A stretch of DNA of 64,000 bases from Claveliimonas acetigenes. GTDB lineage: Bacteria > Bacillota > Clostridia > Lachnospirales > Lachnospiraceae. The stretch is taken from contig NZ_JAOQJU010000002.1 of NCBI RefSeq assembly GCF_025567385.1, positions 186,001-250,000 on the forward strand, in the 5' to 3' direction. Shown piece by piece: positions 28,105-35,893 of this stretch; the stretch's first letter is position 1, and each line of letters begins with the position of its first letter. Position numbers and translations under genes: made by a program. The notes beneath the pieces are model-generated. The model was not told the origin of the DNA. It ran no database searches and saw nothing but the letters and a program-made list of their open reading frames with translations.

Positions 28105-28145
28105 ATATCTCTTTCCCACGTCAGGTTTTTAAACTTGACTGGCTT
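28105..28145. other. attR junction of the permease element
   Basis: Element arm TATCTCTTTCCC (28106-28117), TTTAA (28128-28132), then host TTGACT (28135-28140), which mirrors AGTCAA on the other host side. Confidence 0.75.
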
Positions 28146-28235
28146 CTGATGTCCATCGTACTTCTTTGTATCATGGCAATGGGGTTGTATTCGCTGATAA
28201 ACCTTCTGGAAAGGCTTTATCAGAAGCGGATATGA
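28128..28235 (+). pseudogene. ABC transporter permease, 3' fragment
   Basis: The frame reads F-KLDWLLMSIVLLC, then AMGLYSLINLLERLYQKRI and stop. This is the normal end of SsuC/TauC-type permeases (last membrane helix and basic tail). It continues the interrupted gene at 24639-25337 without loss or gain of a base. An upstream ATG in the element could give a 71-residue product, but this is unlikely to be functional. Confidence 0.9.
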
Positions 28236-28249
28236 CTTTGTAGCAAATA

Positions 28250-28272
28250 GCAGTTGCTAAGAAAGCAACTGC
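28250..28272 (+). terminator. Hairpin after the permease 3' end
   Basis: A perfect 9-bp stem GCAGTTGCT/AGCAACTGC with a 5-nt loop. The T tract is weak (CTACATATCTTTCT). Confidence 0.55.
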
Positions 28273-28338
28273 CTACATATCTTTCTATATCTTCAAATAA
28301 TTTTTTCTTTCACTTTTCTTGTAATTATAAAATCCATT

Positions 28339-28371
28339 TTTAATTTTCTTTTAATATTTAAGTGTTATAAT
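28339..28371 (+). promoter_or_regulatory. Direct-repeat operator and promoter of the two-component operon
   Basis: Two TTTAAT boxes start 11 bp apart (28339 and 28350), one helical turn, as OmpR-type regulators prefer. TATAAT (28366-28371) follows 16 bp after the second box start, so the boxes replace the -35. The same arrangement occurs before the PepSY lipoprotein gene. Confidence 0.7.
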
Positions 28372-28392
28372 ATCTTTGAAAGGAGAATCCAT

Positions 28393-29067
28393 ATGCGTAT
28401 TCTAGTAGCAGAAGATGAAAAAGATTTAAATCGGGTAATCGTAAAAGAATTAATAAAAAATCATTATTCTGTGGATGCATGTTATGACGGCCAGGAAGCA
28501 TTAGACTATATCCGTTGTGCCGAATATGACGCTATTATCCTGGATATCATGATGCCCATCATGAGCGGAACTGAAGTTGTACATGCGCTCAGAAAGGAAA
28601 AGAATCCTGTTCCCATACTGTTTCTGACCGCCAAAGACAGTATTGAGGACCGTGTAGCAGGATTAGATATCGGAGCTGATGATTATTTAGTGAAGCCTTT
28701 TGCCTTCGATGAACTGCTGGCGCGTATCCGGGCAATGATACGCAGAAATTCCGGAAATCCGGATCATTGTCTGACGGAGGCTAATTTGAAAGTAGATTGC
28801 AATACCCGCTGTGTTTACCGTGACAATATAGAAATTGAACTGTCAAACAAGGAATTTGCCATTTTGGAATACCTGATCCGCAACAAAGGCATCGTACTCT
28901 CTCGGGAAAGAATTGAACAGCATGTCTGGAATTATGACTACGAAGGCGGTTCCAACGTGGTAGATGTTTATATTCGTTATTTAAGGAAAAAAATCGATGA
29001 TGCATATGAGCCAAAATTAATCCATACAATCCGTGGATCAGGCTACGTTTTAAAAGTAAAGGACTAG
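28393..29067 (+). CDS. OmpR/PhoB-family response regulator
   Basis: 224 residues. The receiver domain has the phospho-acceptor Asp in IILDIMMPIMSG, and LVKPF lies near residue 104. The C-terminal winged helix has ELSNKEFAILEYLIRNKG and YIRYLRKKID, with IRGSGYVLK at the end. It is followed 3 bp later by its kinase. TTTAAT repeats before this gene and before the downstream lipoprotein suggest it controls both. Confidence 0.95.
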   Translation: MRILVAEDEKDLNRVIVKELIKNHYSVDACYDGQEALDYIRCAEYDAIILDIMMPIMSGTEVVHALRKEKNPVPILFLTAKDSIEDRVAGLDIGADDYLVKPFAFDELLARIRAMIRRNSGNPDHCLTEANLKVDCNTRCVYRDNIEIELSNKEFAILEYLIRNKGIVLSRERIEQHVWNYDYEGGSNVVDVYIRYLRKKIDDAYEPKLIHTIRGSGYVLKVKD

Positions 29068-29070
29068 AAA

Positions 29071-30444
29071 ATGAAGAAATGGTCAATCAAGCGAAAAGTT
29101 ACATTATGGTACACACTTTTTATGACAATTCTGGTGATTTTGATACAGATAATACTGTTCTCTGTTGGAAACAGCCAAATGCTGCAATCCTTATCCGGGA
29201 AACTTCGTTCTGCTGTCAATGATTCCGTATCCGAACTGGAATACGAAGACGGACGCCTTGAAATTGATGACGATTTGGATTTTTTCCGGGATGGAGTCTA
29301 TCTCTCCATTTATGACGCAGAGGGAATCCTGCTTTTTGGGCACCTTCCTACGCAGGTTCCCATAGAAGAAACCCCCTTTTTCTACGAAGATCAGATTCAG
29401 GAAAGTACTATACAGGGAACTCATTATCTGATTTACGATATTTACACCATACAGGAAGAACAGGGATTCTGGATACGGGGTGTTATTTCAAAGACCGAAG
29501 CAGAATCCAACTTCGGAATCATGATTCGACTGACTGCAGTCGCGCTGCCCGTATTGACAGGTTTTATTGCGCTGGGTGGATATTATATAACAAAACGCGC
29601 TTTCCGTCCGGTCGAACGAATCCGGAAGACAGCAGAAGAAATCGCCCATGGCGGCGACCTGTCTAAACGTATCGAATTAGGGAATGGCAAAGATGAAATC
29701 TATCAATTAGGCGAGACTTTTGATTATATGTTAGATCGTCTGGAAGAATCCTTTGAACGGGAAAAGCAGTTCACTTCCGATGCCTCTCATGAATTAAGAA
29801 CGCCGACTTCCGTAATCCTTGCGCAAAGCGAATATGCATTGAAAAATGCAGCTACCCTGGAAGATGCACGCGAAAGCCTTACCGTCATATTCCGTCAGGC
29901 AAAGAGAATGTCATCACTTATCTCTCAGCTCCTGACACTGGCACGGGCAGACCGCGGAAAAATAAAACCAAATCTGGAAATGCTGGATATCAGCGAACTT
30001 CTGGAAATAACCATTCTGGAAATGCAAACATCTGCCGGTGAAAAGGGAATCTCTATCTCCACAGATATTGAAGAACCACACATCAAAATGCTGGCTGATG
30101 AAACCATGCTAATGCGTATTTTCGTGAATTTACTGCAAAATGCGGTCATATATGGACGGGAAAACGGATGGATCCATGTGTCACTGAAAGAACAGAATCA
30201 GGAAATACAAATAGTAATACAGGATAATGGAATTGGCATGGAAAAGGATAAACTGGATAAAATATGGGAACGCTTTTACCAGGTAAATCCTTCCAGAGAG
30301 AAAAAAGATTCCGGAAGCTCCGGTCTGGGGCTGTCCATGGTAAAATGGATGGTAGGCATCCATAATGGTTCTATTTCCGTAGACAGCCAAGTAAATCGGG
30401 GAACCATATTTACAATAAAATTTCCAAAAAAAATGGATATTTAA
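29071..30444 (+). CDS. Sensor histidine kinase
   Basis: 457 residues. Membrane helices lie at about 10-32 and 150-172 and bracket an acidic extracytoplasmic domain of about 115 residues. HAMP (RPVERIRKTAEEIAHGGDL), the phospho-acceptor box FTSDASHELRTP, then the N box (NLLQNAVIYG), G1 (DNGIGM) and G2 (GSSGLGLSMVKWM) follow. Partner of the preceding regulator. The acidic sensor region could bind cations or cationic peptides, which is speculative. Confidence 0.94.
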   Translation: MKKWSIKRKVTLWYTLFMTILVILIQIILFSVGNSQMLQSLSGKLRSAVNDSVSELEYEDGRLEIDDDLDFFRDGVYLSIYDAEGILLFGHLPTQVPIEETPFFYEDQIQESTIQGTHYLIYDIYTIQEEQGFWIRGVISKTEAESNFGIMIRLTAVALPVLTGFIALGGYYITKRAFRPVERIRKTAEEIAHGGDLSKRIELGNGKDEIYQLGETFDYMLDRLEESFEREKQFTSDASHELRTPTSVILAQSEYALKNAATLEDARESLTVIFRQAKRMSSLISQLLTLARADRGKIKPNLEMLDISELLEITILEMQTSAGEKGISISTDIEEPHIKMLADETMLMRIFVNLLQNAVIYGRENGWIHVSLKEQNQEIQIVIQDNGIGMEKDKLDKIWERFYQVNPSREKKDSGSSGLGLSMVKWMVGIHNGSISVDSQVNRGTIFTIKFPKKMDI

Positions 30445-30472
30445 TGTTTCTTTAATATTTGTAATATATACT
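30440..30472 (+). promoter_or_regulatory. Direct-repeat operator and promoter of the PepSY lipoprotein
   Basis: TTTAAT boxes at 30440 and 30451 (11 bp apart) and TATACT at 30467-30472. Box spacing and box-to-promoter distance are identical to those before the response-regulator gene. Confidence 0.7.
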
Positions 30473-30504
30473 AAGCTCAAGAAAACAAAAGGAGGACAGA
30501 TTCT

Positions 30505-31137
30505 ATGAATAAAAAAATTTTACTTTTTATCAGCATACTTGGAATATCCGTTATAACAGCCGGCTGTAACGCAAATAAAGGAAACAGCGGCATTCAGCCT
30601 CAGCAAAATACTGCTTCACAGACAAAAAGTTCTGACGGTACCACTACCGAAAACATATCGTCGGACGCTGCCTTAAGCGAGGAAGAAGCCAAAACAATTG
30701 CTCTGGAAGATGCGGGTGTGTCTGAAAACGACGTCAGCCATATCCGTGTAAAATTAGAAAAAGACGATGGCATTCTGGAATATGAAGTGGAATTTTACGC
30801 CGGCAGCCAGGAATATGACTATAGCATTCTTGCTTCCACCGGAGAAATTGTAAGTAAAGACATGGAAATTGAAAACGATTTTTATACGGAAAACACACAG
30901 GCCGAAAACAACTCTCAGAACAGTTCCGCAGCAGTCAGTGAAGAGGAAGCAAAAAAAACTGCACTCGCGAAAGTAAACGGTGCAACGGAACAAAATATCC
31001 GCATACATGCAGACTGGGATGACGGGCGCCAGATTTATGAAGGTTCTATTTATCATGGAGACCGGGAATACGAATTTGAAATTGACGCTTCAACAGGGGA
31101 AATCATCTCCTGGGAAGAAGAATCTATTTACGATTAA
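30505..31137 (+). CDS. Lipoprotein with two PepSY-type domains
   Basis: 210 residues. The signal peptide ends in lipobox ITAGC (Cys21). A Ser/Thr/Asn-rich linker follows, then two repeats of a PepSY-like module, each starting with SEEEAK and ending in ASTGEIVS or ASTGEIIS (about 52-115 and 144-205). PepSY proteins sit outside the membrane and are often linked to kinase or protease control. Its promoter matches that of the adjacent two-component system, so it is a likely target and possible feedback partner of the kinase. Confidence 0.88.
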   Translation: MNKKILLFISILGISVITAGCNANKGNSGIQPQQNTASQTKSSDGTTTENISSDAALSEEEAKTIALEDAGVSENDVSHIRVKLEKDDGILEYEVEFYAGSQEYDYSILASTGEIVSKDMEIENDFYTENTQAENNSQNSSAAVSEEEAKKTALAKVNGATEQNIRIHADWDDGRQIYEGSIYHGDREYEFEIDASTGEIISWEEESIYD

Positions 31138-31156
31138 CTGTCGATTCATCCATTCG

Positions 31157-31192
31157 GGGCAGGACATGCAAGTGTTCTGCCCTGTCATTTTA
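31157..31192 (+). terminator. Terminator after the lipoprotein gene
   Basis: Stem GGGCAGGACA/TGTTCTGCCC (31157-31166, 31173-31182, one G-U pair) followed by TGTCATTTTA. Confidence 0.65.
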
Positions 31193-31196
31193 AATG

Positions 31197-31442
31197 TTAT
31201 ATCTCATTCAGATATTTTACGATTTCTTCCATCCCCGCATCACTAAACGGATATTTTGAAACCTTTTTTTCTGATTTTGTCACATCATAACATTCCGGTC
31301 CCTCCCAGACTGTCAGTAAGAATTTTTCTTCCTCATTCTCCTCTATTTTTTCAATCCGATAATTCATTTTTCCCCTGCTTCCATGAAACTTTGCCTTTTT
31401 ATAAAATGCAAGCGGAAAAAGCATCTGTCTTGTAACCAGCAT
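31197..31442 (-). CDS. Conserved hypothetical protein, 81 residues
   Basis: Starts MLVTRQMLFPLAFYKKAKF after a strong GGGAGG. The first third is hydrophobic-basic and the rest mixed, ending YPFSDAGMEEIVKYLNEI. No domain is recognised. The good ribosome site and codon use support a real gene; it is alone between a lipoprotein gene and a divergent tRNA. Confidence 0.65.
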   Translation of the reverse strand: MLVTRQMLFPLAFYKKAKFHGSRGKMNYRIEKIEENEEEKFLLTVWEGPECYDVTKSEKKVSKYPFSDAGMEEIVKYLNEI

Positions 31443-31501
31443 ATTATTCCTCCCATATTTTTATCTCATATCACATTGCTGCAATTTTTTTCAAAAAGTT
31501 G

Positions 31502-31529
31502 TTGCAAATTTCCGAAAAATATATATAAT
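31502..31529 (+). promoter_or_regulatory. Promoter of tRNA-Thr
   Basis: TTGCAA (31502-31507), 16 nt and TATAAT (31524-31529). Confidence 0.75.
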
Positions 31530-31561
31530 AGTATTTGTGGCTGTTACAAAGTAACTGCTTT

Positions 31562-31634
31562 GCTGGAATAGCTCAGTTGGTAGAGCACTTCACTCGTAAT
31601 GAAGGGGTCGTCGGTTCAAGTCCGATTTCCAGCT
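31562..31634 (+). tRNA. tRNA-Thr (anticodon CGT)
   Basis: 73 nt, with acceptor arms GCTGGAA and TTCCAGC, D-loop AGTTGGTAGA, anticodon stem CTTCA/TGAAG around CTCGTAA, and T-loop GGTTCAAGTCC. CCA is not encoded. A terminator follows directly. Confidence 0.97.
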
Positions 31635-31639
31635 TAGAA

Positions 31640-31666
31640 AGAAGTCCTTGAAGGACTTCTTTTTTT
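31640..31666 (+). terminator. Terminator after tRNA-Thr
   Basis: Stem AGAAGTCC/GGACTTCT, 5-nt loop and a run of seven T. It reaches the stop codon of the convergent mscS gene. Confidence 0.9.
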
Positions 31667-32534
31667 ACTTTTCTGTCGGCTGACACATATGGACTGCCAC
31701 CTGCTGATAAGGAATTTCGATTCCCGCAGAATCCATTTCCTGCTTTACATCTTCCAGAAATTTCCATTTTACGTCCCAAAAATCTTCTGTCTTCACCCAG
31801 GCACGCACTCCCAACACCACTGCACTTGCCGCCAATTCGTCTACAAAAATTAAAATTTCCTTGTCTGTCCTGATTCTTGCTTCCTTCTCCAAAAGCTTTG
31901 CAATAATTTTTTTAGCTTCTTTCAAATCCGCTTCGTAGGAAATACCTATTTTAAGATCCAGCCTCCGCTCATCCTTATCTGTCACATTTGTCAAACTGTT
32001 ATTCGCCAGCGTGCCGTTCGGAATAACAATTGTTCTGTTGTCAATTGTAGTAAGCTTTGTATAAAAAAGCTGTATTTCTTTTACCGTACCCTCATTCTTA
32101 CAAGTATCCTCAATAATATAATCGCCCACAACAAAAGGTTTCAGCAATAAAATCAACACACCACCAGCAAAATTTGACAAGCTTCCCTGCAGGGCAAGAC
32201 CAATTGCCACACCTGCAGATGCTATAACCGCTGCAACCGACGCCGTATCAACTCCCAAATTCGTAGCTATAGAAATAATCAAAAGCACATACAAAACAAT
32301 TTTTAATAAAGAATCAATAAATTGCGCCACGCCTACATCTATCTTAGAGCGCTCAAAAGCCTTTCTGACAATCCTGCGAAACCAATTAATGAGAATTCGC
32401 CCAACAAAAAATACTACCAGGGACACTACCACTTTTATCCCCATATTGATAAGAGATGGCGAATGATTCTGGAGCTGCTGTAAAAAAGCATTCACCTCTT
32501 TTGTTGTTTCTTCCGTAATTTCCGTTGTATCCAT
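31665..32534 (-). CDS. mscS: Small-conductance mechanosensitive channel
   Basis: 289 residues. Three N-terminal membrane helices include the pore helix ASAGVAIGLALQGSLSNFAGG, split here by function into a glycine/alanine-rich pore and TM3b. The cytoplasmic beta domain has VVGDYI and IPNGTLANNSLTN. It releases solutes on osmotic downshock. pgeF lies 5 bp upstream on the same strand. Confidence 0.93.
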   Translation of the reverse strand: MDTTEITEETTKEVNAFLQQLQNHSPSLINMGIKVVVSLVVFFVGRILINWFRRIVRKAFERSKIDVGVAQFIDSLLKIVLYVLLIISIATNLGVDTASVAAVIASAGVAIGLALQGSLSNFAGGVLILLLKPFVVGDYIIEDTCKNEGTVKEIQLFYTKLTTIDNRTIVIPNGTLANNSLTNVTDKDERRLDLKIGISYEADLKEAKKIIAKLLEKEARIRTDKEILIFVDELAASAVVLGVRAWVKTEDFWDVKWKFLEDVKQEMDSAGIEIPYQQVAVHMCQPTEK

Positions 32535-32539
32535 AAAGA

Positions 32540-33388
32540 TTAACTCCTTTTATTCTCTTTTAATGCAAGAAATGCGCTTAAATTTCCTCTCTCCCATCCA
32601 AGCACTCTATGGGAAAATAATATATCCGGATTACAGCATGTGCACACATTGGTTACCGCTATATGTTCTTTTAAAATTCCCGACTCAAGAAAATTAATTT
32701 CATTTGCTTTCCACAGATTTAGCTGATATTTGCCATTTCCTTTGGCATAATATAGCTTGTCCCAATATTTCTTATCATAATTTTCCTGAAACTGGGCAAT
32801 AACATCCTCACTTACTTCATAACAGTCCTGACAAATGGAAGGTCCAATAGCAGCAACAATGTCTTCCGGCCTCGTTCCATATTCTTCGGTCATACGCTCC
32901 ACCGTTACTTTTGCCATCTTGCCAACCGTTCCCCGCCATCCGGAATGGCTTAACCCAATTACTTTTTTTACCGGATCCACGAAATACAAGGGCACACAGT
33001 CTGCATAGAAAGTAACCAGACAGATACCTGGAACATTGGTAATCATTCCATCTGTTTCTTCAAAAGTCCTGCCTTCGTCCCCGGCATGTACTACAACCAC
33101 GTTCGTTGTATGGGTTTGCTGTGTATAAACCATCCTGTCCGGCTCTACGCCAATTGCGGCAGCTATCCTTCTGCGGTTTTCTTCCACAGCTTCCGGCTTG
33201 TCTCCTCTCTTCGTACTGATATTCATCGTTTTACAGTGCCCTTCGCTGACACCCCCAAGTCTTGTGGAGAAGCCGTGCAGCACACATCCGGTTCCATCAA
33301 GCAGCGGATAACTTAAAAAAGGCACACCGTTTACCTCTCTTTCTTCCAAGACAAGGTCATTATTTTTATATCGTAATCCCAGACTCAT
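32540..33388 (-). CDS. pgeF: Peptidoglycan editing factor/purine nucleoside phosphorylase PgeF
   Basis: 282-residue multicopper-oxidase-like (YfiH/DUF152) protein. The metal site residues are in FYADCVPLYF (Cys), GLSHSGWRGT (His) and NVCTCCNPD; HGFSTRLGGVS is the family start. Homologues show adenosine/inosine phosphorolysis, and in some bacteria proofreading of muropeptides. It belongs to the run yraN-pgeF-mscS at the end of the large operon. Confidence 0.9.
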   Translation of the reverse strand: MSLGLRYKNNDLVLEEREVNGVPFLSYPLLDGTGCVLHGFSTRLGGVSEGHCKTMNISTKRGDKPEAVEENRRRIAAAIGVEPDRMVYTQQTHTTNVVVVHAGDEGRTFEETDGMITNVPGICLVTFYADCVPLYFVDPVKKVIGLSHSGWRGTVGKMAKVTVERMTEEYGTRPEDIVAAIGPSICQDCYEVSEDVIAQFQENYDKKYWDKLYYAKGNGKYQLNLWKANEINFLESGILKEHIAVTNVCTCCNPDILFSHRVLGWERGNLSAFLALKENKRS

Positions 33389-33396
33389 ATAACCTC

Positions 33397-33765
33397 CTAT
33401 TCTGCGTAATCAAATGCATTTTTTATGATTCTCACACTTTCTTTTCCCTTTGTTCCGCTAATTTCCACAACATCAAATCTGCAAGGCACATTGTCATGCC
33501 CTTTCATCATCATATAGAACAGGGCGCATTTAGAGATCGTTTTCTGCTTAGCGCGGGTAACTGCCTCTGCCGGTGTCCCTTTTCGGGAATCTCTGCGGTA
33601 CTTTACTTCACAAAATACCAGATATTCTCCATCCCGGGCAATAATATCAATCTCACCCGCCGGGCAGCGAAAATTATATTCCAGTATTTGGTACCCCTGC
33701 CCTTCCAGATATTTTCCGGCAAGTTTTTCATACGCTGCTCCTGTTTTTCGTTTATTTCCTTCCAT
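33397..33765 (-). CDS. YraN/UPF0102 family protein
   Basis: 122 residues with a restriction-endonuclease-like core. The family pattern AYEKLAGKYLEGQGYQILE is followed by GEIDIIARDG and FCEVKYRR, carrying the predicted metal-binding Asp and Glu-x-Lys. Often found next to rnhB, as here. Cellular role not established. Confidence 0.9.
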   Translation of the reverse strand: MEGNKRKTGAAYEKLAGKYLEGQGYQILEYNFRCPAGEIDIIARDGEYLVFCEVKYRRDSRKGTPAEAVTRAKQKTISKCALFYMMMKGHDNVPCRFDVVEISGTKGKESVRIIKNAFDYAE

Positions 33766-33774
33766 ATTCCTCCA

Positions 33775-34437
33775 TCAGTCGACAAAATTTTTAATAAATG
33801 TTGCTCTGTGAATAGGTGATGGTCCTAGCTCCTTTAATGCCGCAATATGCGCTTTCGTGCCATAACCTTTGTTTTTCGCGAACTCATAACCTGGTATGAC
33901 TTTATCATACTCTACCATCAGACGATCTCTCGTAACCTTGGCTATAATGCTTGCAGCCGCTATAGATACACTTTGAGCGTCTCCTTTTATAATCGGTATC
34001 TGCCTATAGGGAACCCCGGGAATCGTCACCGCATCATTCAGCAGAAGATCGGGTTCTGTACCCAGATCGGCAATCGCAAGACGCATTGCTTCATAAGTTG
34101 CCTGCAGAATATTAATCTCATCTATCTTTGCCGGACTCACCATCCCAATTCCTGTCGCCACTGCTTCTTTCATAATAACAGCAAAAAGTTCTTCTCTCTT
34201 TTTTTCAGACAGCTTTTTGGAATCATTCAGATACAGTATCTGATGATTTTTAGGCAGGATGACCGCACCTGCCACAACCGGCCCTGCAAGCGGTCCCCTG
34301 CCTACTTCATCAATCCCGCAGATTGCCAGATAGCTTCCATATTTTTTCTCATAAACACTCATAGCTTCTGTGCGGGCAATTTCTTTTTGTAGTTTTTCTT
34401 CCCGGCGCCTTCTTTTTTCTTCTTCGCGCTTATTCAT
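33775..34437 (-). CDS. rnhB: Ribonuclease HII
   Basis: Removes RNA from RNA-DNA hybrids and single ribonucleotides. The GIDEVGRGPLAGPVV motif has the first Asp and Glu; NDSKKLSEKKRE and the C-terminal YDKVIPGYEFAKNKGYGT complete the site. 220 residues. It overlaps the upstream signal peptidase gene by 8 bp. Confidence 0.95.
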   Translation of the reverse strand: MNKREEEKRRRREEKLQKEIARTEAMSVYEKKYGSYLAICGIDEVGRGPLAGPVVAGAVILPKNHQILYLNDSKKLSEKKREELFAVIMKEAVATGIGMVSPAKIDEINILQATYEAMRLAIADLGTEPDLLLNDAVTIPGVPYRQIPIIKGDAQSVSIAAASIIAKVTRDRLMVEYDKVIPGYEFAKNKGYGTKAHIAALKELGPSPIHRATFIKNFVD

Positions 34438-34999
34438 GTTTGATAACTCCCATTTTACTAAATGGATAGATTCTCACCCAGGCTCTTCCGATTAAATCTT
34501 CTCTGTGAAGAACACCTACACTCGGGCTTCTGCTGTCTGAACTGTTATTTCGATTATCACCCAACACAAAATACTCATCTTCTCCCAAGGTAATAGGCTC
34601 TGCGGCAATCCCCGGATCATTCATAGGCTCCCTGCCATATATATCACTTTCCAGGAGTTCATCATTAATATATACCGCCCCATCTTTCACCTGGACTGTC
34701 TCGCCCGGAAGACCGATGATCCTCTTAATATAGTATGTATCTTCCTCATACTGATAGGGGAATACAATAATATCATATCTGGATGGATCACGGAAACGAT
34801 AAGAAATTTTATCTACAATCAGATTATCTCCATCGCTTAATGTAGTCTCCATGGATGAACCCTGGACGCTTGTCCTCTGTCCGATATAGGTTACAATCAG
34901 ATAAGTCAAAGCTATAATAATAATGATATACACAATCCATCCTAATAATTCTCTTATAATGCTAGTCTCTCCTTCTCGCTTTTTAGTACGTTCCGCCAT
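34430..34999 (-). CDS. lepB: Signal peptidase I (first of two copies)
   Basis: 189 residues: one N-terminal membrane helix (LGWIVYIIIIIALTYLIV region), the nucleophile in QGSSMETTL, and the general base Lys in YYIKRIIGLPGE; the C-terminal GDNRNNSSDSR box is intact. It cleaves Sec signal peptides. A second copy lies 0.9 kb upstream, on the other side of rbgA. Confidence 0.94.
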   Translation of the reverse strand: MAERTKKREGETSIIRELLGWIVYIIIIIALTYLIVTYIGQRTSVQGSSMETTLSDGDNLIVDKISYRFRDPSRYDIIVFPYQYEEDTYYIKRIIGLPGETVQVKDGAVYINDELLESDIYGREPMNDPGIAAEPITLGEDEYFVLGDNRNNSSDSRSPSVGVLHREDLIGRAWVRIYPFSKMGVIKHE

Positions 35000-35031
35000 A
35001 TTTCTCGCCCCTTTCCTGCTAATTCATCATA

Positions 35032-35880
35032 TCACATCTGCACCGGGTATTCCAGTGTCATCCGTCCAATCCTTCCATTTCTAAAATCATCCAAAAGAAG
35101 TGAAGCGGCCTTATTCGTATCTAATTCATTTCCTCTTATAAGGCAATGCCTGCTTTCGGCAATCTCTGCCAGAACAGCATAAGGATCTTCCATCTCTTCT
35201 ATCGCATATTTCTCTGCAAGCACGCCAGGGTAATTCTTTCCCATAAATAAAATAAATTCCGCGGCAAGCTCCTCACCGTTGAGGATTTCATCCTTAATAG
35301 AACCAATGAACGCCAGACGGAGTCCAACCTGCTGATCCTCAAATTTCGGCCACAGTATTCCGGGAGTATCCAAAAGTTCTACATTCCTATTCAGTCGTAT
35401 CCACTGTTTTCCCTTTGTAACTCCCGGTTTATTCCCGGTTTTTGCACATGCTTTACCAGCCAGTGAATTAATAAATGTAGATTTCCCTACATTGGGAATT
35501 CCCACCACCATTGCCCTCACAGGACGATTCAAAATTCCTCTTCTCCGGTCCCTTTCTATCTTTTCTCTGCAAGCTTCCTGTATAACGGAATGAATGTTTT
35601 TCATACCGCTGCCTTTTCTGGAATCTACTTTCACCACAGAGAATCCTTTTTCCTTAAAATAATCGACCCAGGCATCATTCCATCTCTCTTCAGCAAGATC
35701 TGCCTTGTTCAGAAGAATCATCCTTGCCTTATTTCTTCCCAAATCATCAATGTCAGGATTTCTGCTGCTTATGGGCACTCTTGCATCCACAAGCTCTATC
35801 ACCAAATCTATCAATTTTATATTTTCCTGCATCATACGCTTTGCCTTCGTCATATGTCCGGGATACCACTGAAAATGCAT
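35032..35880 (-). CDS. rbgA: Ribosome biogenesis GTPase RbgA (YlqF)
   Basis: 282 residues with circularly permuted G motifs: NKADL (G4) comes before GIPNVGKST (G1) and DTPGILWP (G3). The N-terminal FQWYPGHMTKAKR is typical. It helps late assembly of the 50S subunit. It lies between the two lepB copies, as in many Firmicutes where lepB and ylqF follow rplS. Confidence 0.96.
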   Translation of the reverse strand: MHFQWYPGHMTKAKRMMQENIKLIDLVIELVDARVPISSRNPDIDDLGRNKARMILLNKADLAEERWNDAWVDYFKEKGFSVVKVDSRKGSGMKNIHSVIQEACREKIERDRRRGILNRPVRAMVVGIPNVGKSTFINSLAGKACAKTGNKPGVTKGKQWIRLNRNVELLDTPGILWPKFEDQQVGLRLAFIGSIKDEILNGEELAAEFILFMGKNYPGVLAEKYAIEEMEDPYAVLAEIAESRHCLIRGNELDTNKAASLLLDDFRNGRIGRMTLEYPVQM

Positions 35881-35893
35881 ACTTCTCCTCCTG

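Larger units (their letters stand above)
25338..28130. mobile_element. 2.79 kb serine-recombinase element inside the permease gene
   Basis: The element separates two halves of one permease gene that rejoin exactly in frame within TTTAA (25335-25339 and 28128-28132). It carries a small membrane-protein gene on the plus strand, a bidirectional terminator, and on the minus strand a large serine recombinase with a short overlapping gene upstream. Rejoining its ends gives a dyad-symmetric attP; rejoining the host flanks gives a dyad-symmetric attB. There is no sign of conjugation, replication or phage genes. It may be a minimal integrative element, or a gene-interrupting switch removed under some condition. 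Confidence 0.85.

Noticed and set aside
28020..28127. Start of a 71-residue plus-strand frame before the permease 3' fragment
   Set aside because: This part is element sequence that happens to be in frame; only the segment from 28128 is genuine permease.
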